Below, one piece after another: positions 1 through 10,700 of a stretch of DNA of 64,000 nt. A model generated the notes under the pieces. That model did not search any database. It was not told where the DNA came from and worked only from the letters and a program-made list of their open reading frames with translations. Within the stretch, counting starts at the first letter, position 1. Each line of letters starts with the position of its first letter. Source of the DNA: Achromobacter pestifer (GTDB lineage Bacteria > Pseudomonadota > Gammaproteobacteria > Burkholderiales > Burkholderiaceae_B); contig NZ_CADIJX010000004.1 in assembly GCF_902859625.1 (NCBI RefSeq), positions 248,001-312,000 of the forward strand, written 5' to 3'. Both the position numbers and the translations under genes were made by a program.

Positions 1-1
1 T

Positions 2-1627
2 CTGATCATCTCGATGGGTCACAACCCCGGCACCAACCATCCGCGCATGATGGGCACCTTGCACGAATGCGCGCGCCGTGGCGTACCCATCATCGTGTTC
101 AATCCCTTGCGTGAACGTGCGCTGGAGCGCTTCGCCGATCCGCAGAACGCGATTGAAATGGGCACGCTGGGCTCCACGCGCATCGCTTCCACCTACTACC
201 AGGTGAAGGTCGGCGGCGATGCGGCCGCGCTCAAGGGCATCATGAAGGCGCTGCTGGCGGCAGACCGCCGCGAGCCCGGGGCGATTGACCATGCCTTCGT
301 CGCCGAACACACCAACGGCTTTGACGCCTACGTCGAAGACCTGGACGGCACCGCCTGGGCCGACATCGAACAGGCCAGCGGGCTGACGCAAGCCGATCTG
401 GAATTGGTTGCCGCCGCCTACGCCAAGTCCAAGGCCACCATCGTGACCTACGGCATGGGCATCACGCAGCACGCGCGCGGCACGCAGAACGTGCAGCAGA
501 TTGCCGCGCTGCTGCTGATGCGCGGCAACTTCGGCCGGCCCGGCGCCGGCATCTGCCCCTTGCGCGGACACTCCAACGTGCAGGGCAACCGCACCGTCGG
601 CATCACCGAAAAGATTGATCCGGTGATGTTCGACAACATCGAAAAAACCTTTGGCTTCCGCCCGCCAGAGCGCCATGGACACGACGCAGTTGACGCGATG
701 AAGGCGATGGCCAGCGGCTACACCCGCGTGCTGATCTGCCTGGGCGGCAACCTGGCGATGGCCCTACCAGACACCGAGCAATGCGAAGCCGGCATGCGCC
801 GGCTGGAACTTGCGGTGCACATGAACACCAAGCTGAACCGGTCGAACCTGTTGATCGGGCGGGACTCCATCATCCTGCCGGTGCTGGGCCGCACCGAAAG
901 CGACGTGCAGGCCACCGGCGCGCAATCGATCACCGTGGAAGACTCGATGTCGATGGTGCATGCCTCGCGCGGCAAGCTGGCACCGGCGTCCGAGCACCTG
1001 CGCTCGGAGCCCGCCATCATCGCCGGCATGGCGGCCGCCACGCTGCCGAACACGCGCGTCCCGTGGCTCTCTTTGATTGAAGACTACGGACGCATCCGCG
1101 ACTTGATCGAACAGGTCTACCCCGATTTTCGCGGCTACAACGAACGCATCCTGAAGCCCGGCGGATTCCGCCTGTCACTGCCAGCCACCGAACGCATCTG
1201 GAAGACCCCGTCGGGCAAAGCCGAGTTTCTACCGTTCCAGGGCTTGCAGGAAGATCTGGGCGCCGTCGTGCCCGGCAGTCTGAAGCTGACCACGCTGCGC
1301 AGCCATGATCAATACAACACCACCATTTATGGCCTGGACGACCGCTATCGCGGCGTCTTCGGCCGGCGCGACGTGTTGTTCATGAATACGGCCGACTTGC
1401 AGCGGCACGGCCTGGAACATGGCGATGCGGTCGACATCAGCACGGGCCTGGCCGGCGAATCCCATCGCCAGCTTCGGCTGACGGCCATTGCCTATGACAT
1501 CGCGCCCGGCTCGGTCGGCGCCTACTACCCCGAAGCCAACAATCTTTGCCCGCTGGACTATCAGGACAAGCAAAGCGGCACGCCCAGCTATAAGTCGATC
1601 CCCGTGGTGATCAGGAAAGCCGCCTAG
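2..1627 (+). CDS. FdhF/YdeP-type molybdopterin oxidoreductase, 5' end cut off by window
   Basis: The frame is open from base 2, so the start lies outside the window and 541 C-terminal residues are visible. The sequence fits the bis-MGD molybdopterin oxidoreductase superfamily, YdeP branch. The visible part holds the conserved N-H-P-R-M-M stretch at its start and a GxCPxRGHSNVQG-type segment near residue 180, which is typical of YdeP. The C-terminal part from about residue 415 looks like the molydopterin dinucleotide-binding domain and includes a YNTTIYG-type segment. YdeP proteins resemble formate dehydrogenase H but their substrate is not settled; the E. coli protein is linked to acid resistance. 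The neighbour downstream is convergent and only 24 bp away. The family call is firm; the physiological substrate is not known. Confidence 0.88.
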   Translation: MIISMGHNPGTNHPRMMGTLHECARRGVPIIVFNPLRERALERFADPQNAIEMGTLGSTRIASTYYQVKVGGDAAALKGIMKALLAADRREPGAIDHAFVAEHTNGFDAYVEDLDGTAWADIEQASGLTQADLELVAAAYAKSKATIVTYGMGITQHARGTQNVQQIAALLLMRGNFGRPGAGICPLRGHSNVQGNRTVGITEKIDPVMFDNIEKTFGFRPPERHGHDAVDAMKAMASGYTRVLICLGGNLAMALPDTEQCEAGMRRLELAVHMNTKLNRSNLLIGRDSIILPVLGRTESDVQATGAQSITVEDSMSMVHASRGKLAPASEHLRSEPAIIAGMAAATLPNTRVPWLSLIEDYGRIRDLIEQVYPDFRGYNERILKPGGFRLSLPATERIWKTPSGKAEFLPFQGLQEDLGAVVPGSLKLTTLRSHDQYNTTIYGLDDRYRGVFGRRDVLFMNTADLQRHGLEHGDAVDISTGLAGESHRQLRLTAIAYDIAPGSVGAYYPEANNLCPLDYQDKQSGTPSYKSIPVVIRKAA

Positions 1628-1651
1628 CGGTGCATGGCGCAGCGGTGCGGG

Positions 1652-2428
1652 CTATCGAAGCTCCAGCGTTGCGCCGATCACCCGCAGCGTCGGCATCAAT
1701 TGCCGCCACGCATCCTTGGCGATGGCGGCCGGACGCTTCAGTTCGGCCGCGGCCGGGTCATTCAGCAAGTCACCCTTGCAGGCGAAGACGATGCTATTGG
1801 TCATGTCGTCATCCACCACCTCGAACATCGCGGGCCCGAACGCCGCGCGCACGCGGTCCAGGTAATCGTGATGCATCGGGTGGTTGACGTGGAAGTTGAT
1901 GACCAGCATGCCGTCATCGCGCAGCGCGCGGTGGCAGTCGGCGTAAAACGCCTCGGAACACAGCGCATCGGGAATGCCGCCCACGCCAAAGCCGTCCAGG
2001 AAGATCACATCGGCGTGATCCGACAGGCCACGCAGGTGCTCCGCCGCATCGGCCTGGATCACCGAAAAGCGGGCATCGTCGCGCGGCACCATGAAGGCGT
2101 CGCGCAGCGCGATGACGGCGGGGTCGATTTCCACCACCTCGATCGTCGTCTGGGGTAGGTGGCGATAGCAGAATTTCGGCAACGAACCGCCCCCCAAACC
2201 CACCATCAGGATGCGGGCGGGCTCGGGATTGAACAGCACGAAACCCATCATCATCCGCGTGTACTCAAGTTCCAGCGCATCGGGATTGAGCACGGACATG
2301 CTGCTCTGGATTTCCTTCTGCGTGAAATGCAGCGTGCGGCGGGTGCCGTTGTTCTGGACGAAGGGCCGGTGGATGGCCGCCGGCTCATCGGGTTGCGGTG
2401 CATCGGCGGGGGTAATAGGGTCGGACAT
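1652..2428 (-). CDS. Spermidine synthase-like SAM-dependent enzyme
   Basis: A protein of 258 residues if the internal ATG at 2428 is used; an upstream ATG at 2458 would add 10 residues. It has a Rossmann-type motif I (MVGLGGGSLP) followed by an acidic VEIDP, as in spermidine/spermine synthases. A later VIFLDGFG corresponds to the DxxDG-like region. It lacks the long N-terminal beta domain of classical SpeE, so it belongs to the short spermine/spermidine synthase-domain group whose substrate is usually unknown. No polyamine genes are nearby. It is convergent with the upstream oxidoreductase and lies 58 bp downstream of the PhoD gene on the same strand. Family membership is clear; true polyamine synthesis is not shown. 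Confidence 0.8.
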   Translation of the reverse strand: MSDPITPADAPQPDEPAAIHRPFVQNNGTRRTLHFTQKEIQSSMSVLNPDALELEYTRMMMGFVLFNPEPARILMVGLGGGSLPKFCYRHLPQTTIEVVEIDPAVIALRDAFMVPRDDARFSVIQADAAEHLRGLSDHADVIFLDGFGVGGIPDALCSEAFYADCHRALRDDGMLVINFHVNHPMHHDYLDRVRAAFGPAMFEVVDDDMTNSIVFACKGDLLNDPAAAELKRPAAIAKDAWRQLMPTLRVIGATLELR

Positions 2429-2486
2429 CTGGGGCGGGCGGGTAAAGAAAACAGGCACAAGATACCACCCGCCGCCAAAAAGCCGT

Positions 2487-4526
2487 TTACGCCGCCACCG
2501 TCACCGCCGCCGTTCCCGACGCCACCGTCAGCACGGTTTGAGACGCCACGGCCGGCAACGCCGGCGCCTTCGTGCCGTCCAGCGGCTTGAGCTTGTTGAA
2601 AACGCAACGCAACTCCGTCGCGGTCAAGGTCACTACCGCATACCCCTGCGCGTCAGTATCGATATAGCGCAGCCAATCCCCGTTGAACTGCCTCAGGGTG
2701 TCGTTGAACGTGTTCTTGATCACGTCGGCGGCTTCGCTGTAGATCAACTGCTTGGCGGGCGCGAAACTGGGATCGGTATCGACGACGCTCTTGAAATAGC
2801 TGAAGAACGAGTTGCTGGAGATGCCCGCCGTGACCAGGTCCACCATGACCGGCTTGGGCGTCGCCGCGTCGTAATCGTCCATCACGGGGCCGGCGAAGAA
2901 GGCGTGGATATCGCCCGTCAGCGCCACCAGATTGCGCACGCCGGTGTCGCGCACAAAGGCCATCAGATCCTTGCGCTCGGCGTTGTATCCATCCCATTGG
3001 TCCGCGTTCAGCACATACTCATCCAGCAGCAACGACGGCGGCAACTGCGCGTCCAGCAATGGCTTGATCTGTGCGGCAAACACGGCAGGGGGGATGCCCG
3101 CCTGCGCATTCAGCAATGCCGACAGCGCGGGATATGCCGTGACAGGCTTGCCGCTGCTGTGATCCGCGCCGGTCAGGTCTTGCACCAGCGCGGCGGTCAT
3201 GAACGGCACCAGCGGCACCAGCGCGGGCTGCGCGGCTGCCAGGCCTTGGGCCAACAGACCGGACACGGCTTGCGTGCCATTGAACTGCATGCGCAGCAAC
3301 GACACTTCGTTGCCCCACAGATTCCAGGACGTGGTGCTGGCGCCCAATTGCGCCTTCCACCAATCGCGCTGGGTATTGCCCAGGATGGAGACAGGCGTCA
3401 GCTGACCACCGGCGTTCGCCATCTTCAGCGCCTCGACCTGCGACAACAGGCGCTTCGGCACGAAGTAGCGGCTGCCGATCTCGCTGCCCACCTGCTGCTC
3501 GGGAATCACGTGATCAGCGCGGTAAAGGCGTTCGTCCGTCATCAGCAACGTGGCCAGGCTGCCGAAACGGAATGCGCGGTAGATCTGGATGTTCTGGAAA
3601 GACGGATTGGCCAGATCCAGCGACACATCGGCCGGCATGAATTCAAACCAGGCCTGGCTGGCGCTGCGGCGGCGCGACGTCCGGGGCGTCGCATCGTCGG
3701 CGACGTCATACGTTTGGCGATCCTGCCAGCAATCGTCCGAGAATTCGTGATCGTCCCAGATGGCGATGATCGGAAAGCGCGCATGCAAGGCTTGCAGGCG
3801 CGGGTCTGAGCGATAGCTGCGGTACAGGCTGCGGTAGTCGGCCAGCGTGGTGGCGTAGATCGCCCCATCCGCCCGCGCCGTGCCGTCGGGCAGCGACAGC
3901 GGCGCGTGCGCGCTTTCCACACCGCCGGTCTGAAAGCCCGCCTTGACGGTTTCGTATACGTAGTCGCCCAGATGCACGACAAAATCCAGGTCTTGCGCGG
4001 CCAGCTCGTCGAAGGCCGCCCAGTGGTTCACGCTCCAATCCTGACAGGAGATGAAGGCGAACTTCAGTTGCGCAACGGCAGCATTCTCGGCAGGCGCGGT
4101 GCGCGTGCGGCCCACGGCGCTGGTGCTGGCGCCCGCCACGAAACGGTAGAAATAGTTGCTGGCTGGGTCCAGCCCCGTGACCTTGTGGCGCACCGTGTGA
4201 TCCCAATCGGGTTCCGCGCTGACGGACGCATCCACCAGCAATTGGGTGAAGGCCTCATCACGGGCCAACTGCACCCGAACCGCAACGGCTGCGCCGTCGT
4301 CACCGATCACGCGGGTCCACAGGATGATGCTGTCGGGCCTTGGATCGCCAGACGCGATGCCTTGCGGGTACTGGAAGCGCGCAGGCGTACCGCCACCGGG
4401 ATCGCCACCGCCGTTGCCATTGTCATTGCCATCATCGTCATCGCTGCTATTGCAGCCGGCCAGGCCGGCGGTGGCGGCGGAGACGGTCAGGAAGCTGCCC
4501 CACTTAAGGAATTTTCTGCGGTCCAT
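2487..4526 (-). CDS. phoD: PhoD-family alkaline phosphatase, Tat-exported lipoprotein
   Basis: 679 residues from the ATG at 4526, chosen because it places a twin-arginine motif (DRRKFLKWG) at residues 2-10. A longer frame upstream adds 23 residues but would bury the signal. The signal peptide ends in a lipobox, LAGC with Cys25, followed by an Asn/Asp/Gly-rich linker, so the protein is probably Tat-exported and lipidated. Metal-site motifs of the PhoD family follow in order: a FISCQDW segment, HLGDYVYE, WDDHEFSDD and LTGDIHAF. PhoD enzymes are calcium/iron phosphodiesterase-phosphatases that release phosphate outside the cytoplasm. The gene is divergent from the large autotransporter gene. No Pho box was identified upstream. 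Confidence 0.9.
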   Translation of the reverse strand: MDRRKFLKWGSFLTVSAATAGLAGCNSSDDDDGNDNGNGGGDPGGGTPARFQYPQGIASGDPRPDSIILWTRVIGDDGAAVAVRVQLARDEAFTQLLVDASVSAEPDWDHTVRHKVTGLDPASNYFYRFVAGASTSAVGRTRTAPAENAAVAQLKFAFISCQDWSVNHWAAFDELAAQDLDFVVHLGDYVYETVKAGFQTGGVESAHAPLSLPDGTARADGAIYATTLADYRSLYRSYRSDPRLQALHARFPIIAIWDDHEFSDDCWQDRQTYDVADDATPRTSRRRSASQAWFEFMPADVSLDLANPSFQNIQIYRAFRFGSLATLLMTDERLYRADHVIPEQQVGSEIGSRYFVPKRLLSQVEALKMANAGGQLTPVSILGNTQRDWWKAQLGASTTSWNLWGNEVSLLRMQFNGTQAVSGLLAQGLAAAQPALVPLVPFMTAALVQDLTGADHSSGKPVTAYPALSALLNAQAGIPPAVFAAQIKPLLDAQLPPSLLLDEYVLNADQWDGYNAERKDLMAFVRDTGVRNLVALTGDIHAFFAGPVMDDYDAATPKPVMVDLVTAGISSNSFFSYFKSVVDTDPSFAPAKQLIYSEAADVIKNTFNDTLRQFNGDWLRYIDTDAQGYAVVTLTATELRCVFNKLKPLDGTKAPALPAVASQTVLTVASGTAAVTVAA

Positions 4527-4777
4527 GTCGAGGAATGCCCCGGTAAGGCGGCGCCGACGTGCGGCACCGGGATGGAGGGATGGGGCAGGTGGCAACGCGC
4601 GGGCCAGCCGCCTGCCCTCGGCGCGGGTATTACCGCATTGGGGCGTTGCATGGACGTGACAAGTGGCCGGCCGCCACTCATCCGACAGGGTGGTTGATTC
4701 GTCATCTTGGCCTTGTCCGGCGGGCGGCGAACGGCGATTTTGTTAATTCGCCCATATTTCGACTTCACTGCACCGCC

Positions 4778-7700
4778 ATGACATCCAAGCAAGTCCTTCC
4801 GAAGCCTACCCACACCGGCCTTCGGCTTTCCTGGCTGGCGCTGCTCCTGCAAGCCGGAATCTCAGTCGTCTACGTCTTTGGCCGGCCCGCCTACGCCCAG
4901 TCGGCCCAGCTGACTTATGACCTGCGCGGCGCCGACGGCACCTGTTGCTCAAGCGGCGGCCATCCAGACAATGGCCACGACGGCCAATGGGGGCAGCGCG
5001 ACTTCGTCCAAGCAGACGGCAATCTGAACATCAACGCCCAGTCCCCCGGACAGACCGGCATCCTGATCAACGTCAGCGGCGGCAACGGCGGCAATGGCAG
5101 GGACTCGTCCACCAATCATTGGGGCGGTAACGGCGGCGGCGGACGGGTCATCGATTACACCCTCTCGGCCAGCCAGGTGACTGCCACCGGCCGCGGCATC
5201 GACCTCTATTCGGCTGGCGGCAATGGCGGCCTGTGGGGGAACGCCGGCGGACCGAACGGCGGCTACGGGATCGGCGGAGATGGGCATCAGGCGGGCATCA
5301 CGCTGAACAACGCCACCGTCATCGGCACCGGCTTCGGCGTGGCGGTCCAGTCCTGGGGCGGCGCGGGAACCGACAGCGCCCTTGCTGACGGCTTCGACAG
5401 CGCCTACACCGCCGGCCACGGCGGCAGTGCGGGCGGCGCCACCGTCATCCTTCAGGGCACGACGTCGGTTACCGCGCGCGGCCCGGGACCGGATGCGGTC
5501 AGCGCCGGGGTGGGGCTGATCTCGGCGGGCGGAAGCGGCGGCACCGCCGAACACGCCGGCGACTTTGGCGGACATAGCGACGCGGGCCGGGGCGGCGATG
5601 CATCGACCATCACCTTCACGTCATCGGCAGGCTCCTCCGTCACCGGCCAGGGTGACGGCGTGTATGGCGTGATCGCGCGCTCCATCGGCGGCAACGCCTC
5701 CACCGCGAATGGCACCGACACCCAGGCCGCCGCGGGCGGCAACGCGGGCCAGGTCTCCATCACCAACGGGGGATCCATCACCGTCAATGGCAACCGCGCC
5801 ATCGGCGTCTACGCGCTGAGCCAAGGCGGAAACGGGGGCAATGGCGGCGATGGCTCCTGGGCAGACGGCCACAACGGCGGCGCGGGCGGCACGCCCGGCG
5901 CCATCACGATCACCAATACCGGCACGATCACGACAGGCGCCATCGGCACAGTGGGCGCGAAAGGCATCCTGGCCAGCGTACTGGGCGGAGAAGGCGGGCC
6001 AGCAGGTGCCAACGGCGCATTCGGCCGAGGCGGCGATGGCGGGGCGGGGGCCGTCGCGGGCCAGGCGATCACGATCGTCAATGACGGGCGCATCAGCACC
6101 TTTGGCAATGACGCCGCCGCCGTCACGGTCAACAGCGCGGGCGGAGGCGGCGGCATGGCGGCCTCCAGCAATGGCATCATCGCCGTCGGCGGTGGCCATG
6201 GCGGGGCGGGCGGCAACGGCGGCAGCGTGGCGATGACCAACACCGGCGGCATCGACACCTCAGGCGACAACAGCGCCGCCGTGACGCTTCAGAGCATCGG
6301 CGGCGGCGGCGGCCTTGGCGGCGACGCCAACGCCACCGGCATCATCACGTCCGTCGCTATCGGCGGCACGGGCGGCGCGGCGGGCAATGGCGGGCTGGTC
6401 CAGTTCTCCTCGCAAGGCAAGGTCCTGACCCGTGCCGGCAACGCCTCGGGCGTGGTCCTTCAGAGTATTGGCGGTGGCGGGGGCAGCGGCGGATCGGCCA
6501 CTGCCGTGGGCGTGGGCGTCGGGTTGAACGTGACGGTGGCGACCGGCGGCAAGGGCGGCAGCGGCGGGTATGGCGGCACCGTTTCGTTCACCCAGGCAAG
6601 CCAGGGGACGATCACCACGCTTGGCGCGCATAGCAATGGCGTGCTGGCGCAAAGCATCGGCGGCGGCGGGGGCAACGGCGGACTGGCCAACGCCCGCGCC
6701 ATCACGATCGCACCGCCGCTGGGTGACAACCCCAGCGGAACCGTCACGCTTGCGATCTCCAATGGCGGCGTGGGACAAGGGGCCGGCGACGGCGGCACGG
6801 TCACGTTCGCCAACGACGGCCTCATCAGCACCGCGGCCGCGCAAAGCAATGGCATCGTGGCACAAAGCATTGGCGGTGGCGGCGGCAACGGCGGCGGCGT
6901 CCTGGCGCCGGTCAAGACACCGACCATCGGCAATTCGCTGATCGATCTTCAGCTCAGTGTCCGACATGGCGCACAGGGCGGAAGCGGTGGCAATGGCGGC
7001 CGCGTGCAGGCCGGCAATTCCAGCACCGGCCACATCGTGACCCTGGACACCGGATCGGCCGGCATCGTGGCGCAGAGCATCGGCGGCGGCGGCGGCAACG
7101 GCGGCATCGTCCAGGCGCATGACGCCAATTCGTTCAACGACATCCTGGGGTCGCCCGCCAATCTGGCCGGCTTGCTGGATAAGGCGGCCAGCTGGTTGGA
7201 GAACGGCCCGCAATTGGCGTTCAGCAAGGCGGTCAGCCTGTCGGTCGGCGTCACGACGGGCGGCAGCGGCGCTGGCGGTGGCGCCGCAAGCCCCTTCAAT
7301 GTGCGCAATGACGGCACCATCTCGACAGCGGGAAATCACGCGCCCGGCATCATCGCGCAGAGTATTGGCGGCGGCGGCGGTAACGCGGGAATGATCGATT
7401 CGGCAGGCGCATCCACGCTGCTCTCCAGCATCGACGCGCTGATCAAGGCCGCCGAGTCGGGCGCGCAAAACCTGTTCACCCTCGCGCTGCCGCAAACCAA
7501 CATCACCCACCAGAATGGAGGCAACGGAGGCTCGGGCGGCGCGGGCGGCGGCACGGCCTCGGACCCCGCCATCGTCGTGAACACCGGAACGATCACAACA
7601 CAAGGGATCGGATCAGCAGGTATCGTCGCGCAGAGCGTTGGCGGCGGCGGCGGCAAAAGCACCGCCAGCGGCCAGGACCTGCAAGCGGTCGTTTCCGCCG

Positions 7701-10700
7701 GAGCAGGCGACAAGGCGCCAGCGATCATCGATCAGATCACCCGCATCATCAATCTTCTGGGCACGAAAGGCGGTTCCGTCCTGGGATCCTTGATCAACAT
7801 GCAGAATGGCGGCGTGGCTGGGGCAAGCGGCTCGGGCGGCGTGGTCACCGTCGACGCCAGCGCCGCGACCAGCCGGATCGGCACGCAGGGCTATCAGGCG
7901 CCCGGCATTCTTGCCCAAAGCGTGGGCGGGGGTGGCGGCATATCGGCGGTCGACCAACCGCTGTACCTCTGGAGCGCAACCACCGCAACCCTCGCACTGG
8001 GAGCCGCGGGCGCCCAAGGGCAGAACGGGGAGACGAGCACGGGCGGCGCGGCAAACGTCATCCATGGCGGAACGCTCACGACGCAGGCGGGCGCCTCGGC
8101 CGGGATCATTGCGCAGAGCGTGGGCGGCGGCGGCGGCTTGAGCACACTGGCATTGCGCAACGCCAGCCTTGCCACCATCCAGCAAAGCGCGTCCCTGGCG
8201 ATCTCGCTAGGAAGCGCATACCCTTCCGCCATCAATGAAATATTCACTACCAGCCAAGTGTCCGGTGGCGCCGTCAGCGTCAGCAACAACACCGGCAGCA
8301 TCGCGACACTAGGGGTGTTCTCGCCAGGCATCATCGCGCAAAGCGTGGGGGGTGGCGGCGGGATGGCCGTCGCGTCGTCCAGCGCTTCGCTCACCAGCAC
8401 CGATATCCAGCTGGGCAGCACCGCGACCAACGCCACCGGCCCGTATTCTCCCAACCTCACCGGCAGCGGCGGCAACGTCACTGTCGCGAATCTGGGCGGC
8501 ATCATCAACACGAGCGGCGCGCTGTCCTTCGGCCTGCTGACGCAAAGCGTGGGCGGCGGCGGCGGGCTGGTCACGATAGACAATGGCGCCGGACCCGTCG
8601 CGCGCGCCGCGAACATCACGTTCGGATCCTCCTCGCCGATGATCGGAACAGGGGGAGTCGTGACCGTGACGCAAGACGTGGGCGGCAGCATCTTCACGTC
8701 CGGCACGAATTCGCACGGCATCGTGGCGCAGAGCATCGGCGGCGGCGGCGGCATTGCCGGACTGGCGACTCAGCCGGGCCTGACGACATTGAAGGCGGTT
8801 GCGTCCCCCGCCGTGGGTGGCGACGGCAATACCGTCAACCTGTCCATCGGCGGGATGGTTGCCACGTCCGGCAACGGCGCGGCCGGCGTGCTGGCGCAAA
8901 GCGTGGGCGGCGGCGGGGGGCTGACGGGCGACCAGTCATCGGCGCGATACACGACGAACCTCATACAAAACGCGGGGCTCACTGGCGGCGAAGGCAATGG
9001 CGGCAGCATCAATGTGACGGTGGTCACGGGAGGAACCGTCCAGACTTCCGGCGCGAACGCACCCGCGATCCTGGCGATGAGCATAGGCGGCGGCGGTGTC
9101 TTCAAGGACGGTGTCCTTTATCAATACAGCACCCCCGACAACCATCTGACGTACGGCGGGCCGATCACCATCAATCTGGGCCAGGCCGCGCAAGTCGCCG
9201 CCGCCGGCGCCAATTCGCCCGCCATCGTGGCCCTCAGCAACGGCGCCAACGGCGGCGGGCGGCCGATCTCGATCAACCTGGACCAAAACGCCCTGCTAAG
9301 CGCCAATGGCTCGTCCGGAACGGCCATTCTTACCATCGCGCCGCTGGCCAGCACCACCATCACCAACGCGGGCACCATCCAGGCCAAGACCGCCATCGAC
9401 ACGTCCGGCCAGACGGTCGTGAACAACAACGGCACCGTGGCAGGCGATGTGCTGATGGGTAGCGCCAGCACGTTCAACAATAATGCTGGCGGCACGCTGT
9501 ACAGCGGCGCCCGCTTCCAAGGGGATCTGGTCAACGCCGGCACATTGAACCCCGGCGGACCTGGCGTGTACATGACGACAAGCCTCACCGGCACGCTGAA
9601 CAACACGGGCGTCTACCGTCCGGACCTGGATTTCGGCGGCCATAACAGCGACTTCATCGCGGTGTCGGGCGCGTCGGTATTCAGCGGCACGGTCAACCCC
9701 GTGCTTCGCAACCCCGTGAAGAACGTGTGGCTCGGGATCGGCCATTTCGATGCGCCGCAGACCAGCGTCCCCAAGACCGCCAGCGACAGTCCTCTGTTCC
9801 AGTACGCACTGAAGAACAACGGCGGCGGCGGCGGCATGCGCGATCCGCTGATTTCCGTCGATGCCAACTTCACGCCATCGGCGTTTCCGATCAACGCGGA
9901 TCGCACCGGCATCGCGAATTCGCTGCAAGGGCTATGGAACCAGGGAAACCGCAGCAGCGCATCCCTGTTCGACAAATTCACCGGCATACAGACCGCCGAG
10001 CAGTACCGCGATGCGTTGAACGGCGTTGCCCATGATGGCCAATTCGCCCGCGCCGCGAATCAGATTCATGCGTCCTACGCATCGATGAGCCGCATGATGA
10101 GCTGCCCGACCTTTGTCGGGGAAAGCACCATCCTGCGCGAAGGAAATTGCGTCTGGACGCGCCTGGACACCAACTGGACCGAGCGCAAATCGACCTCGGA
10201 CGACGAAGGCTACCGCATCCGCCAAAGCACGCTGACGCTGGGCGCACAGCGTGAAATCGCCACCAACTGGTTCCTGGGCGGATCCATGAGCTATGCCTAT
10301 GGCAAGACCTCTTCGTCATCCGACCTGTCTGGCAACAGCGACACCTTCTCGGGCGGGCTGGCCTTGAAGTACAACAATGCACCGTGGCAGATTGCCGTTG
10401 CCGTCCATGGCGGCGTCGAAAAGAGCAGGATGTCGCGCGGCACGCTGGACGGTGTGGCAAAAAGCAAACCCGAATCGTCCTTCCTGGCGGCCCGGTTGCG
10501 CACGGCCTATGAGTTCAGCCAGCCGTCCTGGTATCTGCGGCCCTATGTGGATCTGGACGTGAACCATATCCGGCAAGACGGTTATCGGGAGCAGGGCTCG
10601 GGGGTGTTCAACCTGAAGGTCCGGGGCAACGACACGACGTCCGTCATGGTTTCGCCCATGGTCGAACTCGGTGGACGCAAGGACTTGGACAATGGATCCA

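Noticed and set aside
2211-3809. A 532-codon plus-strand frame opposite phoD
   Set aside because: Arg/Gln/His-rich antisense frame without any domain.
6260-7603. Long minus-strand frames across the autotransporter gene
   Set aside because: They reverse the Gly-rich repeats into Ala/Arg/Asp-rich or Pro-rich repeats; a by-product of GC-rich periodic codons.
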